DNA of 64,000 nt from assembly GCA_001897355.1 (NCBI GenBank), contig MKST01000011.1, forward strand, positions 730,103-794,102, given 5' to 3'. This stretch comes from Solirubrobacterales bacterium 67-14. GTDB lineage: Bacteria > Actinomycetota > Thermoleophilia > Solirubrobacterales > 70-9. A program made the position numbers and the translations under genes. How positions within the stretch are numbered: position 1 is the first letter of the stretch; the number at the start of each line of letters is the position of its first letter. Of this stretch, positions 1-5,837 are shown one piece after another. The notes under the pieces are model-generated. The model saw only the letters and a list, made by a program, of their open reading frames with translations, was not told where the DNA came from and searched no databases.

Positions 1-280
1 CGGCCCCGGTCAGGCCTTCGACGTAATCGACTTCGGAGCCGAAGACGAACTGCATGCTGACCTTGTCGACGATCACGGCGACGCCGCGATGCTCGAAGAC
101 GTGGTCCTCTTCGTCCTTGGTGTCGAAGGCGAGCGCGTACTGGAATCCGGAGCAACCACCGCCACGCACGGCGACGCGCAGAGCCTGGCCTTCTTCCTCC
201 GGCGAGTCCCCGATCAGTTCGGCGATCTTGTCGGCGGCGGCTTCGGTCAGGGTGATTGCGGTTTCAGGCTTCTCGGACAT
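1..280 (-). CDS. erpA: Iron-sulfur cluster insertion protein, HesB/IscA/ErpA family (partial, 3' end outside window)
   Basis: This is an A-type Fe-S carrier that passes clusters to apo-enzymes. About 93 N-terminal residues are visible, from an ATG at 280 (MSEKPETAITLTE). The diagnostic GGCSGFQY segment, which carries the first cluster-ligand cysteine, lies near residues 40-47. The segment VDYVEGLTG near the window edge matches the VDYxEGLxG region of ErpA. The second cysteine motif (CGCG) must lie beyond base 1 and cannot be checked. The gene is divergent from degV, with only 67 bases between the starts. The A-type family is clear; choosing ErpA over IscA or SufA is less certain. Confidence 0.85.
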   Translation of the reverse strand, partial: MSEKPETAITLTEAAADKIAELIGDSPEEEGQALRVAVRGGGCSGFQYALAFDTKDEEDHVFEHRGVAVIVDKVSMQFVFGSEVDYVEGLTGA

Positions 281-347
281 GGTTAAAGAGTAGCGGGTAG
301 GGAACCTGATCCCTGTGATCTGGCGCACCGTCTGATACAACCGTGAG

Positions 348-1235
348 GTGTCAGGAGAGTCCACGATCGCGCTGGTGACCGATTCGACCGCTTCGCTCAC
401 GCAGGAGGACCGTGAGCGGCTCGACATCAGCGTCGTAAACCTCTATGTGATCCTCAACGGCGAGCAGAGGCCGGAGAACGAGATCGACGATTACGCCGCC
501 TTCTACAAGGCGGTGCTGGAATCCCCCCAGCTCACCACGACCTCGCAACCTTCGATCGGCGACTTCATGGAGGTCTACGGACCCCTGCTCGACAACGGCA
601 AGCAGGTGATCTCGCTTCACCTGTCCGGGTCGATTTCCGGCACCTGCGAAGCCGCCCGACAGGCCGCCGCCCAGCTCGAGGCCGACGGCTGCGGCGGCGA
701 GCGGATCACCGTGGTCGATTCCCGCACCACGGCCGGCGGCCTGGCCCTCTGCAGCCTGGCCGCCGCGAACGGGATCAAGTCCGGCAAGGACGTGGCCGGG
801 GTGGTCGAGCAGATCGAGGCCACCCGGGGGGTGCTCGACACCCTGATCATGGTCGACACCCTCGAATACCTCCGCAAGGGCGGCCGGATCGGCGGTGCCC
901 AGGCCTGGATCGGCGGGGCGCTCAAGATCAAGCCGCTGATCACCTTGGAAGAGACCGTGAAGCCGGTCGACAAGGTCCGCACGGTCGGCAGGGCGATGCA
1001 GCGCCTGCGCGACTTCGCCAGCGAGAAGGCCGCTTCCGGCGAGGAGATCACCTGGACGGTCCAGCACATCCAGGCGCCCGACCTCGCTGCCGAGCTGGCC
1101 GCCAACTGCCGTGAGGTCTTCCAGTGCGAGGGAGCCTTCCTCGACGAGATGTCCACCGTGCTCGGCTGCCACGCCGGGCCCGGGCTGGTCGCGATCGGCA
1201 CCGTCCCGACCGCTGCGGTCGGATCGAAGTTCTGA
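348..1235 (+). CDS. DegV family fatty-acid-binding protein
   Basis: DegV/FakB proteins bind a fatty acid in a buried cleft; in Firmicutes they present it to a fatty acid kinase. The 295-residue protein has the family landmarks in order: the N-terminal VTDSTASL, TTSQPSIGDF, the ligand-binding HLSGSISGT, VVDSRTTAGG, LRKGGRIG and the C-terminal HAGPGLVAIG. It has normal family length and starts with GTG at 348. Its TGA overlaps the ATG of the next gene by one base, so the two are probably translationally coupled. No FakA kinase is visible nearby, so a role in fatty acid uptake is inferred from the family only. Confidence 0.92.
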   Translation: MSGESTIALVTDSTASLTQEDRERLDISVVNLYVILNGEQRPENEIDDYAAFYKAVLESPQLTTTSQPSIGDFMEVYGPLLDNGKQVISLHLSGSISGTCEAARQAAAQLEADGCGGERITVVDSRTTAGGLALCSLAAANGIKSGKDVAGVVEQIEATRGVLDTLIMVDTLEYLRKGGRIGGAQAWIGGALKIKPLITLEETVKPVDKVRTVGRAMQRLRDFASEKAASGEEITWTVQHIQAPDLAAELAANCREVFQCEGAFLDEMSTVLGCHAGPGLVAIGTVPTAAVGSKF

Positions 1236-1762
1236 TGAATCTCGCCGTCACCGCGATCGGGCGTGACCGGCCGGGCATCGTCGCCGCGATCACCAGTGCC
1301 CTGCTGGAAGCGGGCGGCAACGTGGACGACTCGCAGATGTCGATCCTGCACGGCCACTTCGCCGTGATGCTGATCTGCTCGGTGCCGGAGGATGCTTCGC
1401 TCCAGTCGCTGGAGGCGCGGCTCGACGAGGTCGGCCGCCAGTTCGAGTTGGGCGGGATCACGGTCAGCCCGGTCGAAGGCCTGGACCGCGGGGCCGGCCC
1501 GACCCATGTGCTGACCGTCTACGGTGCCGATCGCCCCGGCATCGTCCACGACACCGCTTCCACCCTGGCTTCGCTCGGGGTCAACATCACCGACTTGCGG
1601 ACTCGTCGCACCGGCGACCCCGGCTCGCCGCTCTACACCCTGATGGTGGAGGTCGCAGTGCCGGAGGGCGTCGGGCCGGAACTCGACCGGGCGTTGGACG
1701 GGCTGCGGGAGTCGAAGCAGCTCGAGGCGCGGCTGGCCGAGCTCGAGTCCGAGGTCTTCTAG
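1235..1762 (+). CDS. Double ACT domain protein (GcvR-like)
   Basis: The 175-residue protein is two ACT domains in tandem. The first starts MNLAVTAIGRDRPGIVAAI and the second, near residue 91, starts THVLTVYGADRPGIVHDTA. Each contains the DRPGIV turn typical of ligand-binding ACT repeats. This layout matches the glycine cleavage regulator GcvR and other stand-alone amino-acid sensors. No enzyme or DNA-binding domain is present. The start is the ATG within the TGATG overlap with degV; a longer reading from 1124 would run inside degV and is rejected. Partner and ligand are unknown. Confidence 0.82.
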   Translation: MNLAVTAIGRDRPGIVAAITSALLEAGGNVDDSQMSILHGHFAVMLICSVPEDASLQSLEARLDEVGRQFELGGITVSPVEGLDRGAGPTHVLTVYGADRPGIVHDTASTLASLGVNITDLRTRRTGDPGSPLYTLMVEVAVPEGVGPELDRALDGLRESKQLEARLAELESEVF

Positions 1763-1767
1763 CCGCG

Positions 1768-2289
1768 GTGGCCGTTCGCGACGTCCTCACCTATCCCGAC
1801 CCAATCCTGAAGACGGTCTGCGCCCCGGCTCAGTCGGGCAGCGGGGATCGCGAGGGGACCGAGCGGGTGATCGCGGACCTGCTCGACACGATGGGCTCCT
1901 TCGACCATTGCGTCGGCCTGGCGGCGCCCCAGATCGGTGAGACCGTCCGGATCGCGGTGGTCGACATCACCGGCCATCCCAAGGCGAAGGATCCGCACGG
2001 GCTGATGGTGCTGGTCAATCCTCGGGTCGTCCACCGCTCGGAGGGCAGCAAGGTGAGCCGCGAGGGTTGCCTCTCGCTGCCCGACCTGACCGCCAACGTG
2101 CGCCGGCCGCGCAAGGCGACGGTCGAGTTCCTCGACGGACGGAAAGGCTTCGAGATGAACCAGGTCCAGTTGGCCGGCTTCGAGGCCCGCTGCGTCCTCC
2201 ACGAGATCGACCACCTCGACGGGATCCTCTTCCTCGACCGGGTCGCTTCGATAACCGACGACCTCTTCCGCCGACAGAATTACCGCTGA
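1768..2289 (+). CDS. def: Peptide deformylase
   Basis: Removes the formyl group from the N-terminal methionine of new proteins, using a bound divalent metal. All three active-site motifs are intact: GLAAPQIG at residues 50-57, EGCLS at 99-103 with the metal-binding Cys101, and HEIDH at 145-149 with the catalytic Glu146. At 173 residues it is of normal length. It starts with GTG at 1768, five bases after the ACT gene, and its TGA overlaps the ATG of the next gene. This suggests one transcript from degV onward. Confidence 0.96.
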   Translation: MAVRDVLTYPDPILKTVCAPAQSGSGDREGTERVIADLLDTMGSFDHCVGLAAPQIGETVRIAVVDITGHPKAKDPHGLMVLVNPRVVHRSEGSKVSREGCLSLPDLTANVRRPRKATVEFLDGRKGFEMNQVQLAGFEARCVLHEIDHLDGILFLDRVASITDDLFRRQNYR

Positions 2290-2897
2290 TGGAGATCGCC
2301 CAGTTGCTCGGCACCGTCGTCTTCGCCGTTTCCGGCGTGGTCGCGGTGGCCGAACGCCGGCTGGACTGGTTCGGCGTCCTGGTGGTCGCCGCGGTGACGG
2401 CGGTCGGGGGCGGCACGATGCGGGGCCTGATCCTTGGCCACGCCCCGGTCTTCTGGATCGAGGACAACAAGTACATCTTCACCGCGCTGGTCGGCGGGAT
2501 CCTGGCGATCCCCCTGGTCCGTCACTTCGGGCGGGACCACGAGGAGTTCGAGAACAGCCTGGTCCTGCTCGATGCCATGGGCCTCTCCCTCTTCGCGGTG
2601 ACCGGCGCCCAGGTCACTCTCGACCTCGGGTTCGACGCGCCGACCGCGGTCATCTGCGGCATCCTGACCGGAGTCGGCGGTGGCGTGATCCGCGACCTCC
2701 TCGCCGGCCAGCATCCCTTGATCCTGCGCAGCGACATCTACGCGACCGCGGCCCTGGCCGGGACCGGCCTCTACGTGGTCCTGGTCGACACCCTCTCGGT
2801 CGCCCAGGCGCCGGCGATGGCGATCGGGATGATCGTGATCTTCCTGTTCCGCATGGTCGCCTACCGCCGGCACTGGAGACTCCCCTCCCTTAACTAA
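2289..2897 (+). CDS. TRIC-like / UPF0126 (YicG/YadS) membrane protein
   Basis: A 202-residue polytopic protein with about seven hydrophobic segments. It shows the two internally repeated glycine-rich signatures of the family, VGGGTMRGLILG in the first half and VGGGVIRDLLAGQHPLILR in the second. Prokaryotic relatives fold as TRIC-type trimeric cation channels; glycine transport has also been suggested for some members. The start ATG overlaps the def stop (TGATG). Two hairpins follow the stop codon. Substrate is not predictable from the sequence. Confidence 0.85.
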   Translation: MEIAQLLGTVVFAVSGVVAVAERRLDWFGVLVVAAVTAVGGGTMRGLILGHAPVFWIEDNKYIFTALVGGILAIPLVRHFGRDHEEFENSLVLLDAMGLSLFAVTGAQVTLDLGFDAPTAVICGILTGVGGGVIRDLLAGQHPLILRSDIYATAALAGTGLYVVLVDTLSVAQAPAMAIGMIVIFLFRMVAYRRHWRLPSLN

Positions 2898-2900
2898 AGG

Positions 2901-2980
2901 GCGGTTCGGTCTCCGCCGAACCGCAACGGAAACCCGCCGGCCCACAGAAACAAATGACGGATGGGCCGGCTCCGGCGGGT
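2901..2980. terminator. Two hairpins between convergent genes
   Basis: A perfect 9-bp stem (GCGGTTCGG at 2901-2909, CCGAACCGC at 2916-2924) is followed by a longer imperfect structure at about 2932-2980. There CCCGCCGG pairs with CCGGCGGG, and GGCCCA can pair with TGGGCC. It lies between the TRIC-like gene on plus and the DUF3618 gene on minus, so it probably ends transcription from both sides. There is no long T tract. Confidence 0.55.
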
Positions 2981-2982
2981 GG

Positions 2983-3363
2983 CTAACGCTTGCGGAGGGC
3001 GGCTAGACCGCCGACGATGAAGCCGGTGGCCACGGCGCCGATGATGATCTGCTTGCGGTGCTTGCGGAGCTGGCCCTTCCAGTCGGTCAACTCGGTGACC
3101 CGGTCACGGAGCTGGTCGACGGATTTGCCGAGCTCGGCCCGTTGGGCGTCGATGTCGGCCCGGATCTGGGCCGAGTTGCGCTTCGGCGGCGGCGAGCCGT
3201 AGGGCGTGCCGGGGCTGCCGGACGACGGGGCCGGGGCGCCCTGGGGTGGCGTGTACCGGTTCGGGCTGTTCCCGGCCGGCGCCTCGGGGCCGCTGCCCTC
3301 GGGTCGAAACGGCTGTTCGGGACTCTCGGCCGGCTTGTCGGCTTCAGGGGTTTCGTCGCTCAT
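2983..3363 (-). CDS. DUF3618 family protein
   Basis: A 126-residue protein in two parts. Residues 1-60 are a Pro/Gly/Ser-rich disordered tail. Residues 61-105 form a charged helical segment (RNSAQIRADIDAQRAELGKS) with the DUF3618 pattern, and a single membrane helix near 108-123 (IIIGAVATGFIVGGLAAL) ends in LRKR. DUF3618 proteins are actinobacterial envelope proteins of unknown function, often next to holin-X and DUF4235 genes, as here. The ATG overlaps the stop of the upstream holin-X gene by four bases. Confidence 0.85.
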   Translation of the reverse strand: MSDETPEADKPAESPEQPFRPEGSGPEAPAGNSPNRYTPPQGAPAPSSGSPGTPYGSPPPKRNSAQIRADIDAQRAELGKSVDQLRDRVTELTDWKGQLRKHRKQIIIGAVATGFIVGGLAALRKR

Positions 3364-3824
3364 GATGCGTCGTCTCCGGGGGTCAGCAGAGCCTTGGTCT
3401 GTTTGGCTTCCTCGATCGCCTCGGTCGGGATCGGGGCACCGGTCTTCTCGAAGGAGTTATAGGCGAAGTAGCCGGCTCCACCGGCGATCGCGATGAAGAT
3501 CACGCCCTCCAGCAGGTAGCCGGCCCAGGCGCCCCAGCCGAACAGCGAGGCGACGCCGAGCGCGAAGGCATGCATCAGCAGGATCAACGCGAGGAAGGCG
3601 AAGACGCCGGCCGCGATGCCGACCGCCGAACCCCGGGCCAGCGTGGTGACCTTCTCGCTGACTTCGGTCTTGGCGAGTTCGATCTCCTCGCGGATCAGGT
3701 TCGAGGTCCGCTCGGAAACCTCGAAGACCATCTCGCCCACGGTCTTATCGGAGGCGGGTCGGTCCGGGTCCGGGCGGCCGGGGGGCCGCTGGTAGGGCGG
3801 CGGCTGGTAGTCCTCGGGGGCCAC
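3360..3824 (-). CDS. Phage holin family protein (actinobacterial holin-X, superfamily III)
   Basis: A 154-residue membrane protein. It has a Pro-rich N-terminus, an amphipathic region (VGEMVFEVSERTSNLIREEI, residues about 29-48) and two hydrophobic hairpin segments around residues 65-120. This is the Holin-X/DUF1469 architecture. Despite the family name, these are chromosomal housekeeping genes in actinobacteria and no phage genes flank it. It sits in the middle of a three-gene operon, three bases after the small DUF4235-like gene and overlapping DUF3618. An envelope role is likely; function unknown. Confidence 0.82.
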   Translation of the reverse strand: MAPEDYQPPPYQRPPGRPDPDRPASDKTVGEMVFEVSERTSNLIREEIELAKTEVSEKVTTLARGSAVGIAAGVFAFLALILLMHAFALGVASLFGWGAWAGYLLEGVIFIAIAGGAGYFAYNSFEKTGAPIPTEAIEEAKQTKALLTPGDDAS

Positions 3825-3827
3825 GGC

Positions 3828-3962
3828 CTATTCCGGTGGTTCCTCGTTGAAGAACCGGCGGTACGCGACGGCGGCGAGCCGGGAGGCGATCAGACTGGCC
3901 AGAGCGCTGGACGCCGTGAGCATGATGCTCCAGGTGATTCTTCTGACGATGTCGTTATCCAT
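3828..3962 (-). CDS. Small DUF4235-like membrane protein
   Basis: A 44-residue peptide starting MDNDIVRRITWSIM, with one hydrophobic segment and the C-terminus AAVAYRRFFNEEPPE. The Arg-rich end with (F/G)EEPPE resembles the C-terminus of actinobacterial DUF4235 proteins, but this one is shorter than the usual 80-100 residues and lacks the first membrane segment. A longer in-frame reading to 4151 crosses the palindromic repeat at 4032-4073 and has an unlikely composition, so the ATG at 3962 is preferred. It leads the holin-X/DUF3618 operon. Confidence 0.6.
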   Translation of the reverse strand: MDNDIVRRITWSIMLTASSALASLIASRLAAVAYRRFFNEEPPE

Positions 3963-4278
3963 GTGAGATCCACAATACCCAAGCTCCCGAAGAACCAATA
4001 CGAAAGCGCGGTAATGGGCGCCGCACGACCACTGGGTCGGATTTCCGTCCGTGGCACCGGAAATCCGACCCACCCCGTTCGAACAGCGGCAGGTGAGGGT
4101 GGAATGGGTCGGAGCTACCGACTTCGGCGGCTCGGCCAGCCTCGGAGGCAAGTCGGGTCAGTGAGGTTGAAGAAATGGTCCGTATGTGACCAAAAACTCA
4201 ACGTCGCGAAGCAAGCTGACGAGGCTGCTCAGGCTTGGGCGGGTGGATGCCAGGGGCCTCCAGGGCGGGGCTGCCCGG
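3963..4278. other. Non-coding gap of 316 bases
   Basis: The gap between the TetR gene stop and the start of the small DUF4235-like gene. It contains one copy of the 42-nt palindromic repeat (4032-4073) and a smaller GTCGG-AGCTA-CCGAC hairpin near 4106-4120. I see no convincing coding frame or RNA gene in the rest. It must also contain the promoter of the DUF4235-like/holin-X/DUF3618 operon, but I cannot place it firmly. Confidence 0.6.
4032..4073. repeat. 42-nt palindromic repeat, copy 1
   Basis: TGGGTCGGATTTCCG at 4033-4047 is the exact reverse complement of 4058-4072, giving a 15-bp perfect stem with a 10-nt loop. The same outer sequence and the same 42-nt total length occur at 55965-56006 and 56048-56089, so this is an interspersed repeat family and not a one-off terminator. 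Confidence 0.85.
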
Positions 4279-4878
4279 CTATCTGCGTTGTAGGCCTTCG
4301 CAGATTGTTTTGACGAGGAGGTCGCGGGCCTCGTCGAAGTTCCGGTCGCTGCCGGGGATGACGCCGAAGATCCAGCCGGAGAGCAGCTGTTCGATCGCCC
4401 CGTAGAAGACCATTGCGGCGAAGGCGGGGTCGATGTCCTCGCGGAAGATTTTCTGCTTCTGGCCGTCGGCGACGATCCTGGCGATCAGCTCGTAGGCGCG
4501 GTTGATCTCCTCGAGGTGGGTCTGGCCGAACGAGTTGGCGGCACGGGTGACCTCGACGATGATCACCTTCATCAGGTCGGGGTCGTAACGGTAGGAGTCG
4601 ATGATGAACCCGGCCACCGCGCCGAGCTTCTGCTCGTGGTTGAGGGTGCTCTTGTCGGCCTCGTCGATTGCCTCGATCAGCAGCGACCAGCGCTGGACGA
4701 AGAGCTCGTTGAGCACGTTCTCCTTCGAGGAGAAGTAGTGGTAGACCAACCCGTAGGCGACATCGGCCTCGTCGGCGATGTCGGCCACCCGGGTCGAGTG
4801 GAAGCCCTGGCGGGCGAAGACGCGAACCGCCGCGTCGAGGATCTGACGCCGGCGTTCCGGCGCGGCTTCACGAGCCAT
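4279..4878 (-). CDS. TetR/AcrR family transcriptional regulator
   Basis: A 199-residue regulator. The N-terminal helix-turn-helix spans about residues 8-55 (RRRQILDAAVRVFARQGF, then TRVADIADEADVAYGLVYHY). The rest is an all-helical ligand-binding and dimer domain. The start ATG at 4878 has a good AAGGAG Shine-Dalgarno and lies inside the last codons of the upstream nitrilase gene. The pair forms an operon, and a perfect palindrome at 5702-5719 in front of it is the likely autoregulatory operator. The inducer is unknown. An upstream extension to 4989 is rejected because it reads through the nitrilase gene. Confidence 0.9.
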   Translation of the reverse strand: MAREAAPERRRQILDAAVRVFARQGFHSTRVADIADEADVAYGLVYHYFSSKENVLNELFVQRWSLLIEAIDEADKSTLNHEQKLGAVAGFIIDSYRYDPDLMKVIIVEVTRAANSFGQTHLEEINRAYELIARIVADGQKQKIFREDIDPAFAAMVFYGAIEQLLSGWIFGVIPGSDRNFDEARDLLVKTICEGLQRR

Positions 4879-5692
4879 GTGTGACTCCTTCGCTGAAGAT
4901 TTCGGGGCGGCGATGTTCGATCGCGGGCAGTTCGCGGCGGACCTCGGCCTGACGCTCGAGATCGAGGCCGGCAACCGCGTATCCCTCACCCGTCTCGACT
5001 TCGGCCAGTACCTCTCCCCAGGGATCGACGATCATCGAATGGCCCCAGGAGTCGTAGGAAGGTTCGGCGGTACCGACCTGGTTGGCGGCCAGCACGAAAG
5101 CCTGGTTTTCGATCGCCCGGGCCCGCAGCAGGACTTCCCAGTGGTCCCGGCCGGTGGCCGAGGTGAAGGCGGAGGGCACCGTGAAGGCATTCGCACCGCG
5201 ATCGAGCAGGGCGCGGAAGAGTTCGGGGAAGCGCAGGTCATAACAGACGGTGAGGCCGATCCGGAGCCGATCGAGGTCCGCGACGGCGAGCTCCTCGCCC
5301 GCCTGTTCATGTTCGGACTCGCGATACTCGACCCCTCCGGCCTCGACGTCGAACATGTGGAGCTTGCGGTACTCGGCGACCAGCTCGCCGGTGGGCGAGA
5401 TCAGAACCGATGTGTTGGTCGGCAGGCCTTGGGCCGCGGTCTCGGTGAAGCTCCCGGCCAGAAGGTGGATGCCGAGATCGGTCGCCCAATTGCGGGCGGC
5501 GGTGATCGCTTCACCGTCGAGGGATTCGGCTCCCTCCGCCAGCGCCCGGCCGTCACCGAGCAGCGACCATTTTTCCGGCAGCACGACCAGCTGCGCACCA
5601 TCATCGGCGGCGGCCCTGACCAGGTTGCCGGCCGTTTCGATGTTGCGCGCCCGGTCCGAGCCCGAGTTGATCTGTACGACAGCAGCTTTCAT
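4868..5692 (-). CDS. Carbon-nitrogen hydrolase, Nit1/deaminated-glutathione amidase-like nitrilase
   Basis: A 274-residue nitrilase-superfamily amidase with the Glu-Lys-Cys triad: Glu40 in VVLPEKW, Lys110 in EYRKLHMF and Cys150 in TVCYDLRFPELFR. The YDLRFPEL context and the FDVEAGGVEYRESE loop resemble Nit1, which repairs deaminated glutathione, or omega-amidase Nit2. Substrate is therefore an inference. The start chosen is the ATG at 5692; a TTG 24 bases upstream lies inside the operator palindrome. It is the first gene of an operon with the TetR regulator. Confidence 0.85.
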   Translation of the reverse strand: MKAAVVQINSGSDRARNIETAGNLVRAAADDGAQLVVLPEKWSLLGDGRALAEGAESLDGEAITAARNWATDLGIHLLAGSFTETAAQGLPTNTSVLISPTGELVAEYRKLHMFDVEAGGVEYRESEHEQAGEELAVADLDRLRIGLTVCYDLRFPELFRALLDRGANAFTVPSAFTSATGRDHWEVLLRARAIENQAFVLAANQVGTAEPSYDSWGHSMIVDPWGEVLAEVETGEGYAVAGLDLERQAEVRRELPAIEHRRPEIFSEGVTHGS

Positions 5693-5701
5693 CCGGTTCC
5701 C

Positions 5702-5730
5702 TGATTGACGAGTCAATCAACAGGATTATA
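5702..5730 (-). promoter_or_regulatory. Promoter and TetR-type operator of the nitrilase-TetR operon
   Basis: A perfect palindrome TGATTGAC-GA-GTCAATCA occupies 5702-5719. On the minus strand a perfect TATAAT box (complement of 5725-5730) lies just upstream, which puts the expected transcription start inside the palindrome. The ATG at 5692 is ten bases downstream. An 8-2-8 palindrome over the start site of an operon that encodes a TetR protein is the classic autorepression layout. The -35 box is weak. Confidence 0.8.
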
Positions 5731-5750
5731 TGAGTGCTGAACCAGATTGA

Positions 5751-5826
5751 GCCCCTCCCGACCATTATTTCGTGTGATCGGGAGGGGCGGGTTTCAATCG
5801 GAGGTCCGGCGAAGACCGGACCGACT
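5751..5826 (+). repeat. 76-nt two-hairpin element, copy C
   Basis: Stem 1 is GCCCCTCCCG (5751-5760) with CGGGAGGGGC (5779-5788) and an 18-nt loop beginning ACCATT. An 11-nt linker GGGTTTCAATC follows, then GGA and stem 2, GGTCCGG (5803-5809) with CCGGACC (5816-5822) around a 6-nt loop, then GACT. Copies A (38355-38430) and B (62923-62998) share every length and the conserved single-stranded bases, but stem 2 here has different sequence with pairing kept. It lies between nitrilase and acylase genes, antisense to both. Confidence 0.88.
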
Positions 5827-5837
5827 GCAGGTGCTGC

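Noticed and set aside
3360-3824. Possible prophage remnant because of the holin name
   Set aside because: Holin-X genes with DUF3618 are ordinary chromosomal genes in actinobacteria and no phage structural, integrase or lysis genes are near.
3963-4151. N-terminal extension of the DUF4235-like peptide
   Set aside because: It would be translated across the palindromic repeat and gives a Cys/Thr/Pro-rich segment unlike any envelope protein of this group.
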